Source of the DNA: Candidatus Melainabacteria bacterium
Lineage (GTDB): Bacteria > Cyanobacteriota > Vampirovibrionia > Obscuribacterales > Obscuribacteraceae
Length of the DNA: 5,848 nucleotides
Reading direction: 5' to 3'
NCBI GenBank assembly: GCA_014380105.1
Contig: JACMKL010000670.1
Location: forward strand, 1-5,848
In this document: positions 1 to 4,817 of the stretch, one piece after another
Position numbering within the stretch: position 1 is the first letter of the stretch
Layout of the letters: each line of letters starts with the position of its first letter
Program-made: the position numbers and the translations under genes
The notes under the pieces: generated by a model
What the model was told of the DNA's origin: nothing
The model's input: only the letters and a program-made list of their open reading frames with translations
The model's database searches: none

Positions 1-486
1 GGGACTCAGGAGAAAGTACGCAGTGCTTCCTCTCTGTCTGCGGCACTGATGCCGTCTCCCCGTCAAGCTACCCGCTCCAATTTGAAAACCGACATCCTCC
101 ACATTGCTCGTTTATCTGGTCGCAATCGCGGTCTTCAAAATGCACTTGTGAAAGTTGCCGAAACTGTAAATGCCCCGTCTGTTTTGGCTGATCTTGCAAA
201 TGACGCAAGAAGTGAGATTCGCCGAGCAGTTGCAGACAACGTCTACACACCATGTGAAGTGAAGTTGCTTCTGGCAAACGACAATGATCCTGATGTGAGA
301 TTTATTCTCGCCGAAAATTACGCTACCCCCATGGATGTTTTGCAGGCACTTGCTGAGGACGACAATCCTTTTGTTGCCTTCAGAGCCAAGTCAACACTAG
401 AACGGATGCGCATGGGTAGGCTCGTTAAAGCGCCATTTGGTGCTTCCGCTTCCACTGTCAGACATCTTCGTCAGGCTAGGTCCTAA
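1..486 (+). CDS. LRV/HEAT-like repeat protein, 5' end outside the window
   Basis: Counting from the first Met at position 49 (145 aa), the sequence shows three consecutive helical repeats of about 26 residues, at roughly 42-67, 68-93 and 94-118. They share the pattern P-x-x-V-L-x-x-L-A-x-D-x-x-x-x-V/I-R-x-x-V/L-A-x-N. This matches the leucine-rich repeat variant (LRV) / HEAT-like solenoid family, whose members are usually protein-interaction scaffolds; no catalytic motif is visible. The frame stays open from position 1, and no convincing ribosome binding site precedes the ATG at 49. I therefore treat the gene as truncated by the left edge, although a start at 49 cannot be excluded. The last 27 residues are basic and Ser/Arg-rich, with no repeat. 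There is no signal peptide in the visible part, so a cytoplasmic location is likely for that part only. A strong terminator follows 43 bp after the stop. The partner is unknown. Confidence 0.72.
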   Translation, partial: GTQEKVRSASSLSAALMPSPRQATRSNLKTDILHIARLSGRNRGLQNALVKVAETVNAPSVLADLANDARSEIRRAVADNVYTPCEVKLLLANDNDPDVRFILAENYATPMDVLQALAEDDNPFVAFRAKSTLERMRMGRLVKAPFGASASTVRHLRQARS

Positions 487-521
487 CGCGGGCACCTCCA
501 CTACGCATAGTGAATAGCTCG

Positions 522-527
522 TATAAT
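522..527 (+). promoter_or_regulatory. Perfect -10-like TATAAT abutting a terminator
   Basis: A consensus TATAAT lies directly upstream of the terminator hairpin and about 70 bp before the GTG of the isomerase gene. No good -35 box is seen at 16-18 bp spacing. If it is active, transcription would begin near 534, inside the 5' arm of the hairpin. The hairpin could then not fold in that transcript, so the isomerase mRNA would escape termination. This is inference from position only. Confidence 0.3.
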
Positions 528-529
528 TG

Positions 530-564
530 GCAAAAGTCTCGTGTATTCGAGGCTTTTGCTTTTT
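530..564 (+). terminator. Rho-independent terminator of the LRV-repeat gene
   Basis: A 12-bp stem (530-541 with 548-559, one G-T wobble) encloses a 6-nt loop and is followed directly by five Ts (560-564). This is a textbook intrinsic terminator for the upstream gene. Confidence 0.88.
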
Positions 565-584
565 GCGTCAATACAAAAATCGCC

Positions 585-590
585 GAGGGA
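585..590 (+). promoter_or_regulatory. Ribosome binding site that fixes the GTG start at 596
   Basis: GAGGGA ends 5 nt before GTG 596. The longer reading from 527 would start inside the terminator hairpin and add about 23 residues with no counterpart in the crotonase family. This site therefore decides the start. Confidence 0.7.
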
Positions 591-595
591 TTAAC

Positions 596-1423
596 GTGTT
601 TCAGTGTTTTACGCTCGACACCACAAACGGTATCTCGCACATACAATTTAATCGCCCAGAGCGAATGAATTCAATGACAAAAGAATTTTGGAATGAATTT
701 CCCAAGGCTATTTCAGAGATTGAAACAGCCGGAAACACGCGGGTGATAGTGATTTCATCGACGGGCAAACATTTCAGCGCCGGCATGGATTTGAGTGTTT
801 TTGAGGCAAATGAAAGTCTAAATACAAAGACACCATTGAATAGAGAACGCCTCAAACAATTGGTTTTATTCCTGCAGTCCGGATTTAACGCACTCGGGAA
901 TGCGCGCGTTCCGGTCATTGCGGCAATACAGGGAGCTTGCATTGGAGGGGCTCTCGACTTAGTCAGTGCGTGTGATATGCGTTATGCGACCAAAGATGCA
1001 TCTTTCAAAATTCAAGAAATAAATCTCGGCATGATGGCAGATCTTGGTGGACTGCAACGCCTTCCAAATGCTTTGCCCGATGCAATCTTGCGTGAGATGG
1101 CATTCACAGGAGATGCACTGCCAGCCTCTAAAGCTCAAGCATTAGGCTTCGTAAATGATTTGTATGAAACATCTGATGAGCTGATCGAAAATGTCCTATC
1201 CGTGGCAAAAAAAATTGCGACTCAGTCACCTTTGGCCATTTCCGCATCAAAGGAGGCGTTAAATTTCGCACGCGATCACAGTCTGGCAGATGCTTTGGTG
1301 CAATGCGCCAATCTTCAAGCCGCTATCTTTAACGAGCGTGATTTGATGGAAACTATGCGAGCAAAGAAAGAAAAAAATACTCCTAATTTCGAAAATTTAC
1401 ATACTCAACCGTTATCAATTTAA
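596..1423 (+). CDS. Enoyl-CoA hydratase/isomerase family; likely delta(3,5)-delta(2,4)-dienoyl-CoA isomerase
   Basis: This is a 275-aa crotonase-fold protein with a GTG start, about the length of mammalian ECH1. The oxyanion-hole segments are visible: SAGMD at residues 61-65 and CIGGA at 115-119. The family's distinguishing acids are also present: Asp121 in the G-G-A-L-D-L-V segment, Glu141 in FKIQEINLG, and Asp149 in MMADLGG. In ECH1 the equivalent Asp/Glu/Asp set carries out the 3,5-to-2,4-dienoyl-CoA double-bond shift. The following LQRLP, the SP-x-A-x-x-x-SK segment and the ARDHSL segment also recall ECH1. The expected role is cytoplasmic auxiliary beta-oxidation of unsaturated fatty acids with odd-numbered double bonds. 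The last 20 or so residues are a polar tail. No other fatty-acid gene is adjacent, and the gene appears monocistronic between a terminator and RNA elements. The family is near certain. The exact reaction is inferred from conserved residues, and an ordinary hydratase is less likely because the second hydratase Glu position is replaced by the ECH1 pattern. Confidence 0.9.
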   Translation: MFQCFTLDTTNGISHIQFNRPERMNSMTKEFWNEFPKAISEIETAGNTRVIVISSTGKHFSAGMDLSVFEANESLNTKTPLNRERLKQLVLFLQSGFNALGNARVPVIAAIQGACIGGALDLVSACDMRYATKDASFKIQEINLGMMADLGGLQRLPNALPDAILREMAFTGDALPASKAQALGFVNDLYETSDELIENVLSVAKKIATQSPLAISASKEALNFARDHSLADALVQCANLQAAIFNERDLMETMRAKKEKNTPNFENLHTQPLSI

Positions 1424-1447
1424 GGCTGAAACCAGCCCAAGCTGGGC
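1424..1447 (+). other. Mutually exclusive small hairpins after the isomerase stop; possible weak terminator
   Basis: Immediately after the stop codon, GGCTG (1424-1428) can pair with CAGCC (1433-1437). Alternatively, CCAGC (1432-1436) can pair with GCTGG (1441-1445). Both stems are 5 bp and share bases, so only one can form at a time. The following sequence is only moderately T-rich (ATTTGATTTG). It could act as a weak 3' end for the isomerase mRNA, but it is not a convincing intrinsic terminator. Confidence 0.25.
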
Positions 1448-1476
1448 ATTTGATTTGAAGAATTATTTTTCGAATA

Positions 1477-1636
1477 TTGGGAACTCTGATCTACCTGACG
1501 CGTCTTCCAATCATCGAAAGTTCGGGAAAGTGCAAATTTCAAAAAACAGCCAGTTGAATTACTGGAGATGAAATACAAAAAAGCAGCACACTCCTATATG
1601 AGCTTATACAGGCAGGGCCAACGCTCTGCCTGTTTT
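1477..1636 (+). ncRNA. Candidate structured small RNA, copy 1 of a tandem pair
   Basis: No protein is encoded here, but the segment shares ordered blocks with the next element downstream. These are TTGGGAACT (1477), TCGGGA (1522), GTGCAAA (1530), a CC...GG hairpin (CCAGT 1550-1554 with ACTGG 1561-1565) followed by TGAAATA, then CACA-N3-CTATATGAGCT (to 1604), then a terminator hairpin. Distances from the terminator match copy 2 within about 2 nt for the central blocks (TCGGGA 87 versus 89 nt, GTGCAAA 79 versus 81 nt). AAGTTC (1518-1523) can pair with GAGCTT (1600-1605), closing a large loop. The 5' end is approximate: a possible TTGATT (1450) plus GAATAT (1472) promoter at 16-bp spacing is weak. 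The function is unknown and I do not recognise a named RNA family. A long structured 3' UTR of the isomerase mRNA is the main alternative. Confidence 0.55.
1609..1636 (+). terminator. Intrinsic terminator of RNA copy 1
   Basis: A 10-bp stem (1609-1618 with 1623-1632, one G-T wobble) carries a CAAC tetraloop, followed by TTTT and a second T run shortly after. The polarity of the T tract sets the plus strand. Confidence 0.85.
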
Positions 1637-1653
1637 CATTTTCTCTAAAATAT

Positions 1654-1672
1654 TTTCCAAATTAATTGGAAA
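1654..1672. repeat. 7-bp inverted repeat between the two RNA copies
   Basis: TTTCCAA (1654-1660) and TTGGAAA (1666-1672) form a perfect inverted repeat around a 5-nt AT spacer. It lies just before the first block conserved in RNA copy 2. It could be an operator or part of the copy-2 promoter region; its function is not known. Confidence 0.35.
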
Positions 1673-1673
1673 C

Positions 1674-1845
1674 TTGGGAACTTCCATCCCCACCATATGT
1701 CTATAGACACATAAGAGTTTAGAAGCTCGGGATTGTGCAAAAGTTGGATTATAAAGCCGACATTAGAACGGGTGAAATAACACAATATACAGGTCACATG
1801 ACTATATGAGCTATGCAGGCGGGACCAAAGTCCCGCCTGTTTTTT
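1674..1845 (+). ncRNA. Candidate structured small RNA, copy 2 of a tandem pair
   Basis: This element shows the same ordered blocks as copy 1: TTGGGAACT (1674), TCGGGA (1727), GTGCAAA (1735), GCC...CGG then GTGAAATA, CACA-N3-CTATATGAGCT (to 1812), then a terminator. AGCTC (1724-1728) pairs with GAGCT (1808-1812), whereas copy 1 has AGTTC opposite the same GAGCT. The helix is therefore kept with a C-G to U-G change. Copy 2 has about 10 extra nt in its 5' part, where a 12-nt perfect palindrome (1698-1709, half-site TGTCTA) sits in a region with no counterpart in copy 1. No clear sigma70 promoter is visible, so it may have its own atypical promoter or arise by read-through from copy 1. The function is unknown. 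Confidence 0.55.
1816..1845 (+). terminator. Intrinsic terminator of RNA copy 2
   Basis: A perfect 10-bp GC-rich stem (1816-1825 with 1830-1839) has a CAAA loop and is followed by six Ts (1840-1845). Against the copy-1 stem it shows two full compensatory pair changes (A-T to G-C at stem position 6, G-C to A-T at position 9) and a wobble repaired to G-C at position 8. Confidence 0.93.
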
Positions 1846-1899
1846 GTTGTGGTGACAATTCAGCGCGGGAGTAATTACAGCACCAGCTGCAATACCAGT

Positions 1900-1925
1900 A
1901 GCTACGACTTGCAGCTACGACCTGC
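1900..1925. repeat. Tandem duplication of a 13-bp unit
   Basis: AGCTACGACTTGC is directly followed by AGCTACGACCTGC, 12 of 13 bases identical, in the spacer downstream (on the minus strand) of the orphan gene. It is probably a small slippage duplication; no function is indicated. Confidence 0.6.
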
Positions 1926-1944
1926 GAAATTTTGACCTTGTAAT

Positions 1945-2259
1945 CTAAATGACAAACATCTGCCGTGACACTGTCCAACCGGGTCCAAAGAATTTCGAAC
2001 CGTCATTGATCATCACTATGTGCTTGTTGTTCGTCTTTTGCGAAACCATTAGTTTGACTTCGCAGTCCGGGATGGTTTTCTTGATTTTGTCATTGACCAC
2101 TTCGGCGAGAGTGACTGCGCCTTCACCAGGTAAGGAGTCGGCAGTGGACTTATATAAACCAATAAAATCTTCAAACAGTTGACTCGTTAAAAGGCGTACG
2201 AGTTCAGATGCCAAATCATCAGAGATAGCTGTCGCTTCCTGTGTAGGCTCAGATGGCAT
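1945..2259 (-). CDS. Hypothetical 104-aa soluble protein
   Basis: I do not recognise this protein. It has an acidic N-terminal stretch (residues 3-19), a probable amphipathic helical segment (about 14-40), and an alternating polar/hydrophobic C-terminal half that suggests beta strands (about 67-73, 81-85, 95-104). It has one Cys (66), no signal peptide and no transmembrane segment. I chose ATG 2259 because GAGGAT (2270-2265) ends 5 nt upstream of it; the TTG at 2262, one codon earlier, would be too close to that site. The gene converges on the small-RNA pair and diverges from the OmpH gene. The opposite strand has an open frame (1949-2182) without a ribosome binding site, so this strand is preferred. 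The downstream small-RNA terminator lacks a T tract in this direction, so the 3' end of the transcript is undefined. Confidence 0.7.
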   Translation of the reverse strand: MPSEPTQEATAISDDLASELVRLLTSQLFEDFIGLYKSTADSLPGEGAVTLAEVVNDKIKKTIPDCEVKLMVSQKTNNKHIVMINDGSKFFGPGWTVSRQMFVI

Positions 2260-2264
2260 CAAAT

Positions 2265-2270
2265 ATCCTC
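2265..2270 (-). promoter_or_regulatory. Ribosome binding site of the 104-aa orphan gene
   Basis: GAGGAT on the minus strand lies 5 nt from ATG 2259. It supports both the reality of the gene and the choice of ATG 2259 over TTG 2262. Confidence 0.6.
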
Positions 2271-2290
2271 AAAAATACAGCTGTTCTTTT
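2271..2290. promoter_or_regulatory. 20-bp imperfect palindrome upstream of the orphan gene
   Basis: The segment is centred on the 8-bp palindrome ACAGCTGT and flanked by AAAA on the left and TTTT on the right, with 16 of 20 positions symmetric. It sits right next to the ribosome binding site of the minus-strand gene, where a repressor operator or a 5' UTR hairpin would act. No regulator is known. Confidence 0.3.
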
Positions 2291-2755
2291 ATGCATGCCA
2301 CGAACAAGGTCAGTCTAATCGTACCCTCCGGTTACCTTTTAGTGAAAAACGCTTGGAGCGACCGAAACGGACCTTTTAAGCACTTTAGCCTTCAAATCCA
2401 GATAAAGCGCCAGAAGGCAGACAGGCGCGCAAAATCTTTGAAAAGGCTTCCTAACATTAAAAAAATCACAGAGTATACCTGTCTCATATTGGCAACCATT
2501 TAGACCGTTTCGACCTTTCATGTCGCAAATTAGTCACCGCCAATGGTGACTGAGAACCTATTTACAAGTCGCGATTTTCAAAGCTTGTGAAAGCTCAGCC
2601 AATGCTTTCTAGTACTCAATTGCCAGTCGCAAGAAATTGTTTTTCTATCTCACAATAATGTCTCATAACTGCTACTCTTTCAGCAGAGCATGCGAATGTT
2701 GCGATAAACACTTGCTATTGAAGAGCCATATAGCCAGATGCAATAGCGATTGATA
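2291..2755. other. Divergent intergenic region without a supported gene
   Basis: About 550 bp separate the 104-aa gene from the OmpH gene. Two short open frames here (2291-2503 plus, 2339-2521 minus) overlap each other, lack ribosome binding sites and have unremarkable sequences. Structured elements are a hairpin at 2530-2553 and a weak one at 2407-2428 (GCGCC with GGCGC, 12-nt loop). The rest is AT-rich and shows no tRNA or recognisable RNA. Confidence 0.55.
2530..2553. other. 9-bp hairpin in the divergent intergenic region
   Basis: TTAGTCACC (2530-2538) pairs with GGTGACTGA (2545-2553), with one T-G wobble and the loop GCCAAT. No T tract follows on either strand, so it is not a typical terminator. 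It could be a protein-binding dyad or a transcript structure. Confidence 0.4.
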
Positions 2756-2761
2756 TATAAT
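2756..2761 (+). promoter_or_regulatory. Probable -10 box of the OmpH-barrel operon
   Basis: A perfect TATAAT lies 53 bp before the OmpH start codon, inside a longer alternating TATATA run. No good -35 is found at 16-18 bp; a TG three bases before the overlapping TATATA hexamer gives some extended -10 character. Transcription would begin near 2768, giving a 5' leader of about 45 nt. Confidence 0.5.
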
Positions 2762-2804
2762 TTGCCCTTATCCAATCTATGTGGATCTGGATTTAGGTGA
2801 TGTT

Positions 2805-2810
2805 GGAGGA
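2805..2810 (+). promoter_or_regulatory. Ribosome binding site that fixes the OmpH start at 2815
   Basis: GGAGGA ends 4 nt before ATG 2815. The upstream in-frame GTG 2797 and ATG 2800 have no such site and would place this Shine-Dalgarno sequence inside the coding region, so 2815 is preferred. Confidence 0.8.
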
Positions 2811-2814
2811 ACTA

Positions 2815-3396
2815 ATGCTCGCACGCGATATAAAACAACTTCTCGGTAGTTCGCTTTTGGCAACTGTGATGGTAGCCGGATCGCTTGGCGTTAGCCCTGC
2901 ATTCGCTCAAAAGTCAGCCAGCCCAGCCAATGTAAAAATTGGATATTTCAATCTTCAATTGGTGAAGAACACAACTGCAGCTGGTGACTCTGAAGGTCTT
3001 AAGCAACAAGCTGAAAGCCAATTGCGTCGCGATATTGAAGCCGGTCAAAAGGCAATCACTAAAGCGCGCGACGAGAAAAAATCAGAAGAAGATTTGAAGA
3101 AAATCGTTCAACAAGTTCAAACAGAATTGGCCGCAAAGCAACAAGCTCTTGCTCAACTGGTTCAATCACAAAATGCTGTCGAAACCCAACGTTTGATGGG
3201 CGCAGTAAACCAAGTAGCGAAAGACAAAGGCCTCGACTTGATCGTTGATGGCGCTGGCGTTTTCGCAGGCGGTCAAAAAGTGCTCGACACTGGTGTTGAC
3301 GTGACAGAAGAAATCGTTCAAAAATTGAACCCAGGCGCAACGACTAAGAAGTCCGCTGCTACTGCTTCAGGGGAGACCAAGACATCTACGAAGTAG
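2815..3396 (+). CDS. OmpH/Skp-family periplasmic chaperone
   Basis: This 193-aa protein has a clear Sec signal peptide: a basic n-region (R4, K7), a hydrophobic core to about residue 26, and an AFA-Q cleavage motif after residue 31. The mature protein starts with the family's first beta strand (KIGYFNLQLV, 41-50; usually I-G-Y-V-D-x-x-x-V). A long Gln/Lys/Glu-rich coiled-coil helix pair follows (about 61-126), then the closing element (about 135-172) with AKDKGLDLIVD, VFAGG, and D-V-T-E-E-I-V-Q-K-LN. That order is the OmpH (Skp) architecture, in which trimers with tentacle-like coiled coils hold unfolded outer-membrane proteins in the periplasm. A Thr/Ser/Lys-rich tail of about 20 residues extends beyond the usual end. 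The gene is followed 41 bp later by a barrel-like gene without an intervening terminator, which suggests chaperone and client are co-expressed. Confidence 0.9.
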   Translation: MLARDIKQLLGSSLLATVMVAGSLGVSPAFAQKSASPANVKIGYFNLQLVKNTTAAGDSEGLKQQAESQLRRDIEAGQKAITKARDEKKSEEDLKKIVQQVQTELAAKQQALAQLVQSQNAVETQRLMGAVNQVAKDKGLDLIVDGAGVFAGGQKVLDTGVDVTEEIVQKLNPGATTKKSAATASGETKTSTK

Positions 3397-3437
3397 ACAA
3401 CTGGTTTCAAAATCTCAAAGGGTGGCGAGCAATAAGC

Positions 3438-4817
3438 ATGGCGCTTGTGCTCGCCTCTTCTTTTTTATCCCCCTTGAATTCACATGCTCAAGACGTCAAC
3501 GGCGCCCGACCGAGCACAGTTCTACCGACAGACGTAGTGCCTCTGGCTCTTCCCCAAGAGAGACGAGCGGTGGGCGAAAGCATGAAGTTACGGCTTTTCC
3601 AGAAACTGCCAGCACGCTTCTACATGAATGCTTCCTGCGAAACTTCATTCCGTTTAGAAACAAACGTTTTTCAGTTTCCGCCTAAGCGCCAAATTCTCAA
3701 TAGTTTTACCCAAGATCGCGGTATTTTCTTTAGCGAATTAGCACCCGAAGATCAGCTCGCTGTCTTAGCTACAGCAGACCGCTCCAGTCAGCACGACGTC
3801 GTCTATCGTGTCAGCCCGAACATTACTGCAGGCTGGGCGCTCACTCCCCGCACAAATGTTTTCGTCAATTATTTCTACCTGCGCGACAAACTATCCAGAT
3901 TCAACTCGCTCAACACCTACATCAACCAAATTGGTACTGGCATTGAGCACAATATTCCAGTCGGCAAAAAGGGCAATCTCGAAGTTCAGTTTATAGCACG
4001 AGAACTATTCCAGGCAGAGGCTGACCCTGTCTTCGACTATTTGCCGAGCGCCACTTTCTCGTATTTGTTTAAGCCAGGCTGGGTCGCTTACGCAAACCTA
4101 CTGACACAATTTCGCTCACTGCAATTTTTTGGTGGCGTTGATCGGGAAATCGACCCTTTTTATACAGTTGGACTCCTGCACCAGAAAGGTCGTTGGTCAT
4201 TCTCTGCCAATGGCACCTACCTTACTAACTATCGAAAAGGCTTCAGAGATGCAGCGATACAACTAAATAGTCAGACAATAATTTTGGACTTCGAAATAGC
4301 CAGACAGCTGTTCAAGAAGGTCAACGGTCTGCAAGCATTCATGCGCGCAGAACCTGTATACAATTTCGGCACCGACAACACCCCGGGTCTCTCTGGTATG
4401 GACTTCCGCCTATTCTGGGGACTACGCGGCAGCGTCAGCAAGCCGTCTCTTCTAGGCTATGTTAGCCAGCTGAAACAGCGCTATCAATCCCCAGATCCGA
4501 ATCTGCTTCAGAACATGCCGAAAAAAACGAACACAAAGAATAAAAAAAACGACCCGAAAGATCCTCCTGTACCGCCACCCGCTGGTGGAGATGGCGACAA
4601 GGAGAAGAAAGACGACCAGGTGCCTGGCGCACCAAGTGCAATGCTGGATGATCAAGCACCTGAAATCATGCCGGTCTCTCTCGACGCCTCCGCTAGCGAC
4701 ACACCTAAAATTATTGAAGCAACAGCACCCATGCATGGCTTCATCACCCACACCAATAAAGAAGTTGAAGACCCTTCCTTAGCGGTTAAATCCAGCGACG
4801 AGACTGTAGTTCGTTAG
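3438..4817 (+). CDS. Exported beta-barrel-like protein with a Lys/Pro-rich C-terminal tail
   Basis: This is a 459-aa protein of no named family I recognise. From ATG 3438 the N-terminus is a short hydrophobic segment ending in SHA-QD (about residue 17), which resembles a signal peptide but lacks the usual basic n-region. Residues about 60-335 are rich in Tyr/Phe/Trp and show repeated alternating strands with short turns (for example YRVSPNITAGWAL, NVFVNYFYL, RWSFSANGTYL, MDFRLFWGLRG), as expected of an outer-membrane beta-barrel. Residues about 350-400 are a low-complexity Lys/Pro/Asp linker, followed by an acidic tail to 459. The ribosome binding site is weak. The frame is open upstream to 3348 but contains no ATG, GTG or TTG other than 3438. 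The upstream neighbour is an OmpH/Skp chaperone in the same direction. Tandem TAG TAG stops end the gene, which overlaps the opposite-strand gene by 4 bp. Confidence 0.72.
   Translation: MALVLASSFLSPLNSHAQDVNGARPSTVLPTDVVPLALPQERRAVGESMKLRLFQKLPARFYMNASCETSFRLETNVFQFPPKRQILNSFTQDRGIFFSELAPEDQLAVLATADRSSQHDVVYRVSPNITAGWALTPRTNVFVNYFYLRDKLSRFNSLNTYINQIGTGIEHNIPVGKKGNLEVQFIARELFQAEADPVFDYLPSATFSYLFKPGWVAYANLLTQFRSLQFFGGVDREIDPFYTVGLLHQKGRWSFSANGTYLTNYRKGFRDAAIQLNSQTIILDFEIARQLFKKVNGLQAFMRAEPVYNFGTDNTPGLSGMDFRLFWGLRGSVSKPSLLGYVSQLKQRYQSPDPNLLQNMPKKTNTKNKKNDPKDPPVPPPAGGDGDKEKKDDQVPGAPSAMLDDQAPEIMPVSLDASASDTPKIIEATAPMHGFITHTNKEVEDPSLAVKSSDETVVR

Noticed and set aside
504..564. Third copy of the small-RNA element before the first terminator
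   Set aside because: Only a loose resemblance near the stem (AGCTCGTATA versus GAGCTTATA); the other blocks are absent.
527..595. N-terminal extension of the isomerase
   Set aside because: It would start within the terminator hairpin and adds residues foreign to the family; GTG 596 has a good ribosome binding site.
1477..1845. 6S RNA, Yfr1 or a metabolite riboswitch as the identity of the RNA pair
   Set aside because: I see no 6S-like long rod with a central bubble, no Yfr1 core motif conserved in both copies, and no downstream gene that a riboswitch would control.
1598..1876. Short peptides starting at the conserved ATGAGC in each RNA copy
   Set aside because: A one-base length difference right after the ATG shifts the frame between copies, the frames run through the terminator hairpins, and no ribosome binding site precedes them. 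The conservation is therefore at RNA level.
1949..2182. 77-codon plus-strand frame opposite the orphan gene
   Set aside because: It has no ribosome binding site and no coherent protein character; the minus-strand frame has a proper start signal.
2291..2503. 70-codon plus-strand frame in the divergent spacer
   Set aside because: There is no Shine-Dalgarno site, its composition looks like random translation, and it overlaps an equally unsupported minus-strand frame (2339-2521).
3422..3685. 87-codon plus-strand frame overlapping the barrel gene start
   Set aside because: It is a different frame of the well-supported 459-aa gene and shows no family features.
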